DNA from: Bacteroidales bacterium
GTDB lineage: Bacteria > Bacteroidota > Bacteroidia > Bacteroidales > VadinHA17
Direction: 5' to 3'
DNA: 53,046 bases
Assembly (NCBI GenBank): GCA_012519515.1
Contig: JAAYQC010000146.1
Location: 1 to 53,046, forward strand
The notes beneath the pieces are model-generated. The model saw only the letters and a list, made by a program, of their open reading frames with translations. It was not told where the DNA came from and searched no databases. Both the position numbers and the translations under genes were made by a program. This document shows positions 29,823 through 40,587 of this stretch, piece after piece. Each line of letters starts with the position of its first letter. Positions within the stretch are counted from its first letter, which is position 1.

Positions 29823-29839
29823 TTTATTAACTTATTATA

Positions 29840-30913
29840 TTACAAGCTCTTTAAGAAGGGCAAAAGGTTATTCTCAACCAGATTCTGCCATGAGTATTCT
29901 TTAACAGTTTCACGGATCCTGGCTGAATCATACTTGTTTTTGTTTTTGTACACATCTTCCAGAGCATCTGCAAAATCATGTGCATTATCATTGAAAAGGA
30001 TACCATTACTGTTGTTGATCAGATCTTTATTGGCTTTGGTCGATGTTGCCATACAAAATAGCCCGGACATGAGATATTCAAAAGTTTTGGTTGCAGGCTG
30101 CTGATCGAAAACCGAGGTTTTTGGGATCCATGAGACTCCAATATTACATTTTTCAAAATACTCCGGTAATTCGTCATAACTTCTTCTGCCATCAAAGACA
30201 ACATATTCCTTTAATCCATATTTGTCAATTGATTCTCTTATGGTATCTTCTTCATGAATATTTCCAAAACCAACAATTGTATAGCTAATATGGGGTTTGA
30301 AATTGTTTCGTTCCAGGAAAAAATATAATCCTTCAATTGACTGATATATATTCCTTGTATTAAGAGCGCCGACATACAACAATCTCAAATCGTCGAATGT
30401 GTGGTTCTCGCCAAAATATTTCTCTGAGCCTAAAGGAAGATAATGATACTTTAGCGGGTTTATTATTAGCCCTTTAATCAAATCCGGTGACAAGACTATT
30501 ACTCTATCAAAAAAAAGTGTATTAAAGCTTAATAATCTGTTTATCAGTCTTCTTTTCAAAGGATTCGCCGAAACTGAACATGTTCGAATATCCAATATTT
30601 TTCGTGATTTTTTGGCGAATAGCCCAATAATAAAAGATAAATAAAATGAATAAACATATAAAATGTCATAGTTGCATCTATAGCTTTCCCTTATTGAGTT
30701 GTATAAAAAATTCAAAATCCGCAGGATCTTGTTTTTCTTTTGCTGAATATAAATCACATTGGTTCCAGGCATAACCAGCTTCTTCAGTCCTTCATCAAAA
30801 CCCAAATACTTTATATTATATTCTGTTCTCAGATATTTGCAGTAGTAGTAATAGCCGGCGGTATGGCCAAACTGATGAGGATTAATAAATAACAACTTTT
30901 CCTTGTCACTCAT
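29840..30913 (-). CDS. Glycosyltransferase (GT4-like)
   Basis: 357 aa; DRVIVLSPDL, LRLLYVGALNTRNIYQSIEG, YTIVGFGNIHEE, TKTFEYLMSG. Confidence 0.8.
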   Translation of the reverse strand: MSDKEKLLFINPHQFGHTAGYYYYCKYLRTEYNIKYLGFDEGLKKLVMPGTNVIYIQQKKNKILRILNFLYNSIRESYRCNYDILYVYSFYLSFIIGLFAKKSRKILDIRTCSVSANPLKRRLINRLLSFNTLFFDRVIVLSPDLIKGLIINPLKYHYLPLGSEKYFGENHTFDDLRLLYVGALNTRNIYQSIEGLYFFLERNNFKPHISYTIVGFGNIHEEDTIRESIDKYGLKEYVVFDGRRSYDELPEYFEKCNIGVSWIPKTSVFDQQPATKTFEYLMSGLFCMATSTKANKDLINNSNGILFNDNAHDFADALEDVYKNKNKYDSARIRETVKEYSWQNLVENNLLPFLKSL

Positions 30914-32246
30914 ACCCGGAATACTTCTTAAGAGGCATGATTGGAACCTTTAGCTCGAAATAATTTGAATAATAAATAGAAAAAATTATTAAGAACGCTG
31001 AGGCATGATTTATAAATAACTGATTCCCATAAAAAAACAACTCGAAAATATACAAGATCAGAATTATCCACAGTAAGCGTTTTGTTCTTATCAGGAAAAT
31101 AATATAAAGTGACATCAAAACCATAAAAATAAATCCTGAAAGGCCAAGGGAATAGAAGATTACAACAGCTGAACTTAACAATCCATAATGTTCAATACCA
31201 TATGCCTTTCCTCCGACAAATCTGCCTTCCGATGACAAGGCATAGTCAACAATACCTTGTCCGAACAGAATTTCCTTTGCATTCTGAAGTCCTATTTTTC
31301 CTGGCTGAAACAATAATAATAAACTTCCCCCTCTTCCTGATGTAATATCTGTTTCGTTTATTTCATAAACTTTTGATGTTCCAAAATTATATTCAAACAT
31401 ATAGTCGGTCACATACTTCAAATTGAATGAACCCCAATTTGAATTTTCAGGGTTTAAAGTTGCATTGGTTCTGACTCCAAAATAGAAAAGCAGTAATACC
31501 ACCGGCACATATTTAACAATATTATTCAAACTGAGTTTTTTATAAGGGAATATGACCAGGAAAAAGTAAAAAACCGGATAAAGAAAAACCGGAGCCCGTT
31601 TTAAACTTGCAATAAAAACAATTATTGGTAAAAGATAAATGTATTTTTTTAACCTGAATCTCTTTTCGATCTGAATTATTGAGAAAAATATAAGAAAGAC
31701 AAAAGTTAAAACCACTGCTGCTCCACCTCCGATATATTGAACGGAACCAACAATAGATTCTGATTTAAGACCATAAATTATTATTTTAACGAAACTCAGG
31801 AATATCTGAATAAAGATTGCTGAAATTAAAAGACTTAACACGTAAGACAACTTATGTTCAGATTGAAACAGCTCTTTAATGATATATAAAAAAAGAAAAA
31901 AAGCAGAGTACTTAAAAAGAAATTGACTTAAAATGGTCAATACACTGCCCGGGTTAAATAAATGAGTAATTAAAAATGACAGACTAAATAATAAATACAA
32001 TAAATTAAAATATCTTTCGCTGATTAAGTATTTGCTTTTCAAATGATTCAACATATAGAACAATACATACAGAAAAAAGAAAATCTTAAAGAATTCCCAC
32101 AGGCCGGGAATAAGATTACCCAAATAATTAAACAATCCTTCCCAAAAGATAATGAAAACAAGCAAACTTAGCTTATTGAGACCGAAACGACCAAAAAAGA
32201 AAACCGAAGTAAGAATTACTATGCTATAATATACTGCTTCCAGCAT
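30906..32246 (-). CDS. wzy: O-antigen polymerase-like multi-spanning membrane protein
   Basis: 446 aa, many TM segments and a large periplasmic-type loop; position in locus. Wzy assignment is by context. Confidence 0.7.
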   Translation of the reverse strand: MLEAVYYSIVILTSVFFFGRFGLNKLSLLVFIIFWEGLFNYLGNLIPGLWEFFKIFFFLYVLFYMLNHLKSKYLISERYFNLLYLLFSLSFLITHLFNPGSVLTILSQFLFKYSAFFLFLYIIKELFQSEHKLSYVLSLLISAIFIQIFLSFVKIIIYGLKSESIVGSVQYIGGGAAVVLTFVFLIFFSIIQIEKRFRLKKYIYLLPIIVFIASLKRAPVFLYPVFYFFLVIFPYKKLSLNNIVKYVPVVLLLFYFGVRTNATLNPENSNWGSFNLKYVTDYMFEYNFGTSKVYEINETDITSGRGGSLLLLFQPGKIGLQNAKEILFGQGIVDYALSSEGRFVGGKAYGIEHYGLLSSAVVIFYSLGLSGFIFMVLMSLYIIFLIRTKRLLWIILILYIFELFFYGNQLFINHASAFLIIFSIYYSNYFELKVPIMPLKKYSGYE

Positions 32247-34050
32247 TCTTTTGCCATATTAAGAAAATAAGAATCGGCCATAATTTTTTGGAATTATTTC
32301 TTGTGCCTGCGCGATGGTCTTTGAGCAATTTACCGACATATGACCTGTTTAAGAAGTTGTCGTTTGAAAGCAAATCAAGAATCTTATCATGATAACGACT
32401 TTTAAGCCATTCAGACTGGGGAATAGAAAAGCCTTGTTTCCTTGTAAAATTAAAATCGGGCGGTAACCATTTTCGGGCAACCTGCTTTAACAGATATTTT
32501 CGCTGAATGTCTTTTATCTTTAAACTATCACATAAGCTAAATGCAAACTCACATATTTTGTGATCAAGCAAAGGAACTCTTGCTTCCAGGCTGTTTGCCA
32601 TGCTTGCCCGGTCAACTTTGGTCAGAACATCATCAGGCAAATAATAACTAAAGTCGGTTCTTGTCAGGCGTTTTAGTAAAGAATCGCCTGAATTGTAATA
32701 ATTTGATTTATACTGCTGGTAAAAATTACCGGAACACTCATTTTTTAAGAGAAGTTTTAATTCACTATTAGAGAATAATGAAGTCCGTTCAAAAAAGGTG
32801 TCAAATTCTTCCAGTTTAAGTACACCCATAAAATGCTTTCCCTTAAAATGCAGTGGGATGGAATTGGACATATCCGATAATAATCTTCTTACATTTTGGG
32901 GAATTCTGTTAAATGCCGCGTATTTGAGCATCCAGTCATACCAATTGTAGCCTGCAAATAATTCATCTCCTCCATCACCTGACAAAACAACAGTAACTTC
33001 TTTTTTTGCCAGTTTCGAAACATAATAAGTGGGTATAGCAGATGAATCGGCAAATGGCTCATCATAATAATAAACAAGGTCTTCAATTATTTCACTTTTC
33101 TCCAGATCCACTTTATATTCAAAATGTTCTGACTGGATATGCCTGGCAACATTTCTTGCATGTTCAATTTCATTGTATTTTTCTTCGTTAAAGCTAATTG
33201 AAAATGTCTTTATCGGCCTGTCAGATTGGGATGCCATAATACTTGCCACCAGACTAGAGTCAAGTCCCCCGGATAAAAGAACTCCAAGGGGCACATCGCT
33301 TATCATCTGCATTTTAACAGATTCCAAAAGCAATGATTCCAATTCTTCCCTGGCTGAATTTTCTTCCTTAAATATTATGGTATCGGGGAGTGACCAATAC
33401 CGTTTGATTTCCACGTTATGTTCATGAAAAGTTAAGACATGGGCCGGCGGTAATTTCTTTATTTTATCATAAATTGAATTTTCCCCGGGGATGTATCCCA
33501 AACTGAAATAGGTTCGCAAAGATTCCAAATCCATATTCCTTATAATTCCGGGATATTGCATTATCGCTTTGATTTCGGAAGCAAACAAGAATTTACTGCC
33601 ATCATGATAATAAAACAAGGGTTTTATACCAACCCTGTCTCTTAACAATATCAGTTTATCTTTTCTCAGATCCAGGATTGCAATTGCAAACATCCCTCTT
33701 AAGCAGGAAACAAAGTCCATCCCGTATTCCTCATATAAATGAAGGATTACTTCGCTATCAGTATTAGATTTGAACTTATGCCCTTTATTTAAAAGTACTT
33801 CACGATATTCCCGGAACGTATAGTATTCCCCGTTATAAACAAGCCATATTGAGTCATCTTCATTTGACATTGGCTGGTTTGCTGATTCTGAAAGATCTAA
33901 AATCCTTAATCTGGCATGACCCAGTCCGACATTATCAACTATTTGGATATTAACACTATCAGGGCCACGATGTTTTAAAGATGCGGCCATATTTAACAGA
34001 ATTGTAGGATTTATTCTATTTTTATCAATTACTCCGCAAATACCACACAT
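32224..34050 (-). CDS. asnB: Asparagine synthase (glutamine-hydrolysing)-type amidotransferase
   Basis: 608 aa; MCGICGVIDKNR (Cys2), LKHRGPDS, VPLGVLLSGGLDSSLVASIMA, LSGDGGDELFAGYNWY. Confidence 0.93.
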   Translation of the reverse strand: MCGICGVIDKNRINPTILLNMAASLKHRGPDSVNIQIVDNVGLGHARLRILDLSESANQPMSNEDDSIWLVYNGEYYTFREYREVLLNKGHKFKSNTDSEVILHLYEEYGMDFVSCLRGMFAIAILDLRKDKLILLRDRVGIKPLFYYHDGSKFLFASEIKAIMQYPGIIRNMDLESLRTYFSLGYIPGENSIYDKIKKLPPAHVLTFHEHNVEIKRYWSLPDTIIFKEENSAREELESLLLESVKMQMISDVPLGVLLSGGLDSSLVASIMASQSDRPIKTFSISFNEEKYNEIEHARNVARHIQSEHFEYKVDLEKSEIIEDLVYYYDEPFADSSAIPTYYVSKLAKKEVTVVLSGDGGDELFAGYNWYDWMLKYAAFNRIPQNVRRLLSDMSNSIPLHFKGKHFMGVLKLEEFDTFFERTSLFSNSELKLLLKNECSGNFYQQYKSNYYNSGDSLLKRLTRTDFSYYLPDDVLTKVDRASMANSLEARVPLLDHKICEFAFSLCDSLKIKDIQRKYLLKQVARKWLPPDFNFTRKQGFSIPQSEWLKSRYHDKILDLLSNDNFLNRSYVGKLLKDHRAGTRNNSKKLWPILIFLIWQKNAGSSIL

Positions 34051-35195
34051 TAATTTTGCATTTTGTAGATTTCAAATTCTTTACTAATTCTGTGATTAAT
34101 ACTAAAATTATCAGCAATTATTTTTCTCGCGTTTTTACCAATTTCTACTTTGTTATTCTTTTCTAAAAGAGATCTTAATTTTATATAAAGGTCTTCCGGA
34201 TCACCAACCTTAAAAAGCTCACCAACATATAATCCTTGATTTTGTGCAACTCGGATAATTTCTTTGTTGGGTTCAATATCAGATAAAACAACTGGGACTT
34301 CACAAGCCATGGCTTCAAGTACTGAATTGCTCATACCTTCTGAAAATGACGGAGATACATAAACATCTAGAATATTGTAATACTTTTCCAATTCATTCTT
34401 ATGCCCCAGAAGCTTAACATGGTCTTTTAGTTCATTATTCTTAATTACCCGGATCAGGGTTTCCATTTCAGGACCTTCACCCAAAATCAGACAAACAATG
34501 TCAAACTCTTTTTTCAATTTTGCAATTGATTCAACCAAAGTGGGTATCCCCTTTTCTTTGACTAATCTCGAAGCTGTGCCTATAATCATTCTGTTAACAC
34601 CCGGATAAAAATCCAAAAGTTCCTCTTTTGATACTTCAAATTTCTTATACTTTTCAATATCTGCTCCTCCGTCTGCAACACTCAGTTTTTCGGACTTTAT
34701 TCCCATTTCCAGATATTCATTTCTAACGGCAACTGACCGGCAAATGTATTTTGAAGCGAAAGATGCAAGTATCCGATGTCTTAAAAGAAATATCCTGAAT
34801 TTTAATCCTGATTTACGTTTACCTGACAAAGGAAGATTTGCTGCCTGCCTGTATCTCCTTTTTACTCCGAATAGCCAGGCTAAGAAAACCGCGTAATGTC
34901 TGGTCGGAGCAAAATAAGCATGTAAAACGTCAATCTTATATTTTTTTACTATCCGAAAAAATTTTATATGAAAAGCAAGATTCAGGATTGAATTTGCTTC
35001 TAATTTTTCGAGAATTGCCCCCTGGTCTAATAAATCATTTATAAAATCCCGCGATGCTGGTATGTTATTATAAGCCACTACGAATCCTGATCCATTTTCC
35101 CTGCAAATTTTTGCCTTTAGCACAAGATAATGCTCAAGTGACGCATATTGATCCGATGTACAACCCATTATTTGAAAAATGTTCATCTTTTCCAT
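34050..35195 (-). CDS. Glycosyltransferase family 4
   Basis: 381 aa; IIGTASRLVKEKGIPTLVESIAKL, CLILGEGPEMETL, SPSFSEGMSNSVLEAMACEVPVV. Confidence 0.92.
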   Translation of the reverse strand: MEKMNIFQIMGCTSDQYASLEHYLVLKAKICRENGSGFVVAYNNIPASRDFINDLLDQGAILEKLEANSILNLAFHIKFFRIVKKYKIDVLHAYFAPTRHYAVFLAWLFGVKRRYRQAANLPLSGKRKSGLKFRIFLLRHRILASFASKYICRSVAVRNEYLEMGIKSEKLSVADGGADIEKYKKFEVSKEELLDFYPGVNRMIIGTASRLVKEKGIPTLVESIAKLKKEFDIVCLILGEGPEMETLIRVIKNNELKDHVKLLGHKNELEKYYNILDVYVSPSFSEGMSNSVLEAMACEVPVVLSDIEPNKEIIRVAQNQGLYVGELFKVGDPEDLYIKLRSLLEKNNKVEIGKNARKIIADNFSINHRISKEFEIYKMQN

Positions 35196-35202
35196 GCAAA
35201 TA

Positions 35203-36015
35203 TTAACTGGTTAAAAAAACCGTGATTGTTGCCCTTTTTGATTTAAGCACGTCTTCCAGAGATATATTTTCCCATTTTTTTATACCAGGAAGGTCAATAC
35301 CCGAAACCAAACGCACTTTCGGATAATAATGAAAGAAATTGAAAAGGTATTCGATTTTTTCTTTAGTTAAAAGCTCAAGATGGATCTCACAGATAGTATT
35401 TGGTTTATTGTTGATAAAATAGCTTTCAGAGCCTTTAAATATTTCATACTCAAACCCTTCAACATCTATTTTGATTAAGCACGGGGAGACTTCTTGTTCC
35501 TCGGCAAAGGATTTTAAGGTTCTCTCATCAACACTGATTTTATTAGCACTATTGCAATTTATTAAAAATGAAGTCTTATCTCCATGTCTTTTAGGTAAAC
35601 AGAAATCAAATTTGCGATTTGAGCCCCCCAGTGCAATTTGAAAAACTGAAATATTCTCAATCCCGTTTAATAAAATATTCTTTCTTAATTCCTGTGCATT
35701 AAAAGGGTTTGGTTCAAATGAAAAGACCTGACCATTTCTACCGACTTTTCTTGATGCATATAAAGAATGTGAACCAACAAATGCACCAATATCAAAAAAA
35801 ACATCTCCCTCGTTCAGATATTCTTTTAGTATAAGAAAAATTTCAGGTTCAATAAGCTTATTTCTGGTGAAATGTTTCCAATAGGAGTAATTCTGACTCT
35901 TAATTACCTGGAATTGTTCTCCACTAATAATAACTGGCTCAACAACTTTAATCTTGTAGTATATTTTTGCAAAAATACTTAGGATTTTTCTTATGAAGTA
36001 CATTCTTCTTAACAT
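35203..36015 (-). CDS. FkbM family methyltransferase
   Basis: 270 aa; GDVFFDIGAFVGSHSLYASRKVG, VFSFEPNPFNAQELRKNILLNG, LIKIDVEGFEYEIFKG. Confidence 0.9.
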   Translation of the reverse strand: MLRRMYFIRKILSIFAKIYYKIKVVEPVIISGEQFQVIKSQNYSYWKHFTRNKLIEPEIFLILKEYLNEGDVFFDIGAFVGSHSLYASRKVGRNGQVFSFEPNPFNAQELRKNILLNGIENISVFQIALGGSNRKFDFCLPKRHGDKTSFLINCNSANKISVDERTLKSFAEEQEVSPCLIKIDVEGFEYEIFKGSESYFINNKPNTICEIHLELLTKEKIEYLFNFFHYYPKVRLVSGIDLPGIKKWENISLEDVLKSKRATITVFLTS

Positions 36016-37115
36016 GTTAATGTATAATCAATAGCTTTTAACAATCCTTCCGACATTTTCTCGTAAGAAATTCTTTCCTCAAACATTTCTCTGCTTTTCT
36101 TGCCCATAATCCTTAATTCTTCCTTATTCTCTATCGTCTTAGTAAGTGCCACGGCTAAAGCTTTGGAGCAGCCATGTTTAACTATATAACCATTGATACC
36201 GTTTTTGACCATATCGATCGAGCAACCAACAGCATCAGTTACAATTACTGGTTTCCCCAAGGACATTGCTTCTCCCACTGTCAATCCCCATCCTTCGGTC
36301 TGATTATTCACAATTGTTGAAGGAAGAACAAACACATCACACAAATTGTAAAATCCGGCTTTCAACGAGTTATCATTATCATCAATGGGGGGTAAAAATA
36401 ATAAATTCGAAAGCCTCAGATTTTCAGCATATTTTTCATGGCTGTCTTTTAACTTACCATCACCTATCAATATCAATGTTATTTTACTGAAGTTCCTGTT
36501 CACTATAGAGAATGCCTCAATAAGATGAAAAATTCCTTTAAACTCAATAAAGCGCCCGAGATAAAGAAATATTAAATGATCCTTAGGAATTTGAATATTA
36601 ATATTTGATGGATTAAAGCGACTAAGATCCAAATTGGCTTGTAACCCTTTGAATACGGTACTGCTATCTGCCTTAACAAAATCCAATACGAATTCTTCCG
36701 ATTTTGTTCCGCCAACAAAATATGAATCGGCCAGATTGTAAATAAACTTTATGTATCTCCTTTTTAAGACTGTTTTAAGTCCTTTACCAGATGGAACATG
36801 CCATCTCTCAACCCACAAAATTACTTTCCGTCTTTTTAATTTTGAGAATAATATTCCAAAAACGCTAATCGAACTGGTTGGTAAAGAAGCAACAAAAATA
36901 TCATATTCCGATAATAACATTCTTATGCACTTCCGCATAAAGGTCCTGTCATTCCAGAATGATGATTTTGATGCGGAAAGAGATATATGATTGTACTTCT
37001 CAGGGACCTCATTATGTTTAAAAATAAAACGAATATCATTTTTAACGCACAAATTATCGTAAAAAGGAATTCTGTAACTTCTGAAATCAGAATTGCGAAA
37101 TATCAGCTTTGCCAT
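36009..37115 (-). CDS. Glycosyltransferase family 4
   Basis: 368 aa; IFLYLGRFIEFKGIFHLIEAF, LILIGDGKLK, EGWGLTVGEAMSLGKPVIVTDAVG. Confidence 0.9.
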   Translation of the reverse strand: MAKLIFRNSDFRSYRIPFYDNLCVKNDIRFIFKHNEVPEKYNHISLSASKSSFWNDRTFMRKCIRMLLSEYDIFVASLPTSSISVFGILFSKLKRRKVILWVERWHVPSGKGLKTVLKRRYIKFIYNLADSYFVGGTKSEEFVLDFVKADSSTVFKGLQANLDLSRFNPSNINIQIPKDHLIFLYLGRFIEFKGIFHLIEAFSIVNRNFSKITLILIGDGKLKDSHEKYAENLRLSNLLFLPPIDDNDNSLKAGFYNLCDVFVLPSTIVNNQTEGWGLTVGEAMSLGKPVIVTDAVGCSIDMVKNGINGYIVKHGCSKALAVALTKTIENKEELRIMGKKSREMFEERISYEKMSEGLLKAIDYTLTC

Positions 37116-37117
37116 TA

Positions 37118-38197
37118 TTATTGATAAAGTCCTTGAATAATCTGAAATATCTCTTTCGAAACCACATTAATATTGTGATTCTTAAACGCATATTCTTTTG
37201 CTTTTGCAGAATATTCTTTCGCTTTCGTTAAATCACCTGCAAACAATTCCTTTAATTTTAATTCCATTTCGGAAGTATTCTTGCATATAAATCCGATTCC
37301 GTTATCAATCAAAATATTATCAGGATCAATCTTGTCAGAAATTACAATTACTCCCCTGAACCACGCCTCAATAAATGTATTGGGGAAGCCTTCAGCATCA
37401 CTTGTATTGATTAAAACATGGGCGTTATCTAATTCCTCGTATACTTCATTTCTGCTTAGATACCCAAGATATTTGAAGTTGGTTGCATTCTTTTGCATTG
37501 CTGAAAAGTAACTGCTTTGATTTTCCGTAAATAATCCCGCGAGCAAAAACTCAAATCTATTCTGGTTCCCCATCCTGGCTGCAAGCTCGGTAAACCTTTC
37601 CGGATTTTTAAAAGTTTTCCCCAACCACAAAACAGAAATTTTTGAATAATCTTTAATTACCTGATTATTGCAAGGCAATTGTGCATTATACACTACTGTA
37701 GGTGAGATATTAAATGTTTTTTTATATAAATCCGCCTGTCTTTTTGTCTGGGAAATAACAATAGCTGAAAACTGAGTTGCCCAAATGTAAAAGTTCCTTA
37801 AAGTTATTGATGGCAAAGTTTTTAATTTTACTTTGCTGTATTGCGCATGGTTATCACTGCTTAAATGATATACAACTGGCTTATTAAGTATAATACCTAT
37901 CAATTTAATCCACCAAAATGAATACAGGCATCTGACATAAAAAATATCCGGCTTAAATCTTTTGGCATATATCAGAAATTGAAAAACTTTTCCGGGTAAA
38001 AATCCTTTCCTAATTGATAAATGGATCAGATTTTCATCTTCATAGCCTATACATGTTTCATTTGAAAACATAGTACAAAAATAAGTTCTTCCTAAAAAAT
38101 TGCTAAGGCCTTTCGCAATAAGATATGCCTGAAATTCAGAACCGCCAGTGCAATTATTCGGATGGTCACCAGTAACAACAAAAATTGTTTGCTTCAT
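37118..38197 (-). CDS. Glycosyltransferase family 4
   Basis: 359 aa; VLWLGKTFKNPERFTELAARM, INTSDAEGFPNTFIEAWFRGVIVI. Confidence 0.87.
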   Translation of the reverse strand: MKQTIFVVTGDHPNNCTGGSEFQAYLIAKGLSNFLGRTYFCTMFSNETCIGYEDENLIHLSIRKGFLPGKVFQFLIYAKRFKPDIFYVRCLYSFWWIKLIGIILNKPVVYHLSSDNHAQYSKVKLKTLPSITLRNFYIWATQFSAIVISQTKRQADLYKKTFNISPTVVYNAQLPCNNQVIKDYSKISVLWLGKTFKNPERFTELAARMGNQNRFEFLLAGLFTENQSSYFSAMQKNATNFKYLGYLSRNEVYEELDNAHVLINTSDAEGFPNTFIEAWFRGVIVISDKIDPDNILIDNGIGFICKNTSEMELKLKELFAGDLTKAKEYSAKAKEYAFKNHNINVVSKEIFQIIQGLYQ

Positions 38198-38398
38198 TTA
38201 CAGGACAAATTCTTAAAAGGTAATTGATCTTTATCAATTTAAGAAGTAATCACCTTCTTTAAACACAAAATGTATGATTGATTAATCCTTATTATAATAT
38301 GATATTATTTGGACAAATATTAAACCCCGGCAAATCCAGCTCAAAACAAGTACATTAATGCATTAATTACTAAGCACATGCATGTTTTTACAAACTAA

Positions 38399-39313
38399 TT
38401 ATTTTCTTGCCTTAGAATTATTTATTTTTTCTATTAAAAACACAGGATCAGAAAACAGAATAATCAAGAAATATTTAGTGAACATGAAAATTTTTCGCAT
38501 TTTTAGTGATGTCAATAATATTGAATAGTATTTCTGTTTTAACTTTAAATTAATGTCATTACTAAAATACTTATTATTATTTTTCCTTTTTATTTGTTTC
38601 AATGCTTCAATATATCCACTCATTCGTTGAATTGAATATATTGTCGAAGTATTTTTTTCATGAATTACCCGATGAAACAAAGTATTATCTAAAAATCCGA
38701 TTTTAAAGGATTTTGCCATTTCAAACCAAAAAATTTCATCTTCCCCTCCAAAAAATGTATCGTTAAAGCCTCCTATTCTATTAAAAGCCTCTCTTTTAAT
38801 TAGAGAAGATATAATACGAATGTTTGGTGTAATTAACAGTCTTCTTGCTAATTCTTCTTTTGCCAGGTTTGCCCAGTCAATTTTTCTGCGAGATTCATTT
38901 TCTTGCTCACATTCCTCTCGCATAATATTGTTTCCATTTCTGTCAATATAATTTACATTTCCATGTACGGCATCATAATCAGTTTCATTGATAAAGTCAA
39001 TTTGTCGTTTTAATTTGTCTTTAACCCAAACATCATCCTGATCTATGAAAGCGATGTACTTTCCGACACCCTGTCTTATTGCGAAATTTCTACACGCGGC
39101 TGCTCGTTTATTCTCAGTCATTTGAATGTAAACAATTTTCTCCGAGTATTGTTCATAGCTTTTTACAATACAAGCTAAACTACCATCCATAGAAGCATCA
39201 TCAATAATATAAAGCTTCCAATTTGAATAAGTTTGGTTTATAACGCTATTGACAGCATTATAAACCTTTTCATCAGGTTTATATAATGGCAGAACAATAT
39301 CAACAATATCCAT
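38399..39313 (-). CDS. Glycosyltransferase family 2
   Basis: 304 aa; VDIVLPLYKPDEKVYNAVNSVINQTYSNWKLYIIDDASMDGS, YIAFIDQDDVW. Confidence 0.93.
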   Translation of the reverse strand: MDIVDIVLPLYKPDEKVYNAVNSVINQTYSNWKLYIIDDASMDGSLACIVKSYEQYSEKIVYIQMTENKRAAACRNFAIRQGVGKYIAFIDQDDVWVKDKLKRQIDFINETDYDAVHGNVNYIDRNGNNIMREECEQENESRRKIDWANLAKEELARRLLITPNIRIISSLIKREAFNRIGGFNDTFFGGEDEIFWFEMAKSFKIGFLDNTLFHRVIHEKNTSTIYSIQRMSGYIEALKQIKRKNNNKYFSNDINLKLKQKYYSILLTSLKMRKIFMFTKYFLIILFSDPVFLIEKINNSKARK

Positions 39314-39315
39314 AA

Positions 39316-40494
39316 TTATTTATACTGAGATATAATCGAATTAATTCTATCAAAATTTTTTTCTGTTTTTTCTTTAAGTGTATTACTCACTTTTACTACT
39401 TCATTTCTGTTACTGAACGCCAGGAGTACATTTTTCTTTAAATCATTGAACTCATAGCAACCGAATACTTGACTATCATTATACCAGGTTTGATAAAATG
39501 AGTTTAGTTTGTCTATCTTATTTGTCATTCCCAGATGTGGTATTTCATATGAACATGCGATTATATTTACATGCAGGCTGGTGCCTATAACGAATTGTGC
39601 ATGAGCAATAATAGCGCATATTTCAAAAAGCCTAAGCTTCCTATTAATGACATAACAATTCATGTTTTCCCTAAAAAGCCTTTGACCTTTTATATCATTA
39701 TTATTAATATAGTTTACAGGAAGGAGTATTATTTTTTTTCTTATCTTCTCTTTAAGCCAATTTATAAAATCATTAATTTCATTTTTATAGGAACTAGCAA
39801 TGGCTTTATTAAAATGCAGAATAACATAATCATCCAGTAATATATTCTGTATTTCTCTGCTTGCTTTATTGAATAATTCACTTTTACTATATATTTTAGA
39901 TAGTAAAATTGCTGAATCAGGAGAAAGAACAATATTGTTTAGTGATAATATTTCCTGAACATTCCTATCTCTCACGGAAATATAACTACTTGTTAATAAA
40001 ATGTTCCTTATTTCATTCAGTTCATCTTTCATAACATCTAATGCTCCACCTCCAACAGAATTATAAATTATAGCTATATTTTTTTTTAGATGTTTTGCAG
40101 ATATGGTATATGGGTATCTGTTTCGTGTTCTGAAAACAACAGATCTTAAAAAGAATTCATTAAATTCCCTCGAAAATAGTTTTTTGAAGTATTTAAAAAA
40201 GACATTCCTTCTTGTCTGTGCAAACATTGGCTCCCATTTATGACCAAGCAAACCACCTCCGGCAAAAAGTAATATATCCCCATCAACAAGTGTTTTAAGA
40301 ACTTTTCTAATACCGGTTGTTTTATGGCCCTGATATTTACTTAAATCGTTACCTAATAGACTAGTATAAATTATTTGATATTTGCTCTTAATTTCGGATG
40401 ATAGGGAGTCTTGAATGATATAATTAAAGATTAAATCACCAAAATTATATCTATCTGCAGCAGATATAACAAATATTTTATTTTTGTCAGCCAT
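39316..40494 (-). CDS. Polysaccharide pyruvyl transferase family protein
   Basis: 392 aa; NFGDLIFNYIIQDSL, LLFAGGGLLGHKWEP, SVRDRNVQEIL, LSPDSAILL, FVIGTSLHVNIIACSYEIPHL. Confidence 0.87.
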   Translation of the reverse strand: MADKNKIFVISAADRYNFGDLIFNYIIQDSLSSEIKSKYQIIYTSLLGNDLSKYQGHKTTGIRKVLKTLVDGDILLFAGGGLLGHKWEPMFAQTRRNVFFKYFKKLFSREFNEFFLRSVVFRTRNRYPYTISAKHLKKNIAIIYNSVGGGALDVMKDELNEIRNILLTSSYISVRDRNVQEILSLNNIVLSPDSAILLSKIYSKSELFNKASREIQNILLDDYVILHFNKAIASSYKNEINDFINWLKEKIRKKIILLPVNYINNNDIKGQRLFRENMNCYVINRKLRLFEICAIIAHAQFVIGTSLHVNIIACSYEIPHLGMTNKIDKLNSFYQTWYNDSQVFGCYEFNDLKKNVLLAFSNRNEVVKVSNTLKEKTEKNFDRINSIISQYK

Positions 40495-40587
40495 AAAAAC
40501 TTATATAATTAAATGATTATTAAAATAATATCGCCTTGCACAGGTGTTATAAGAGTTTTTTGACACAAATACAATTTTGACAGAATA

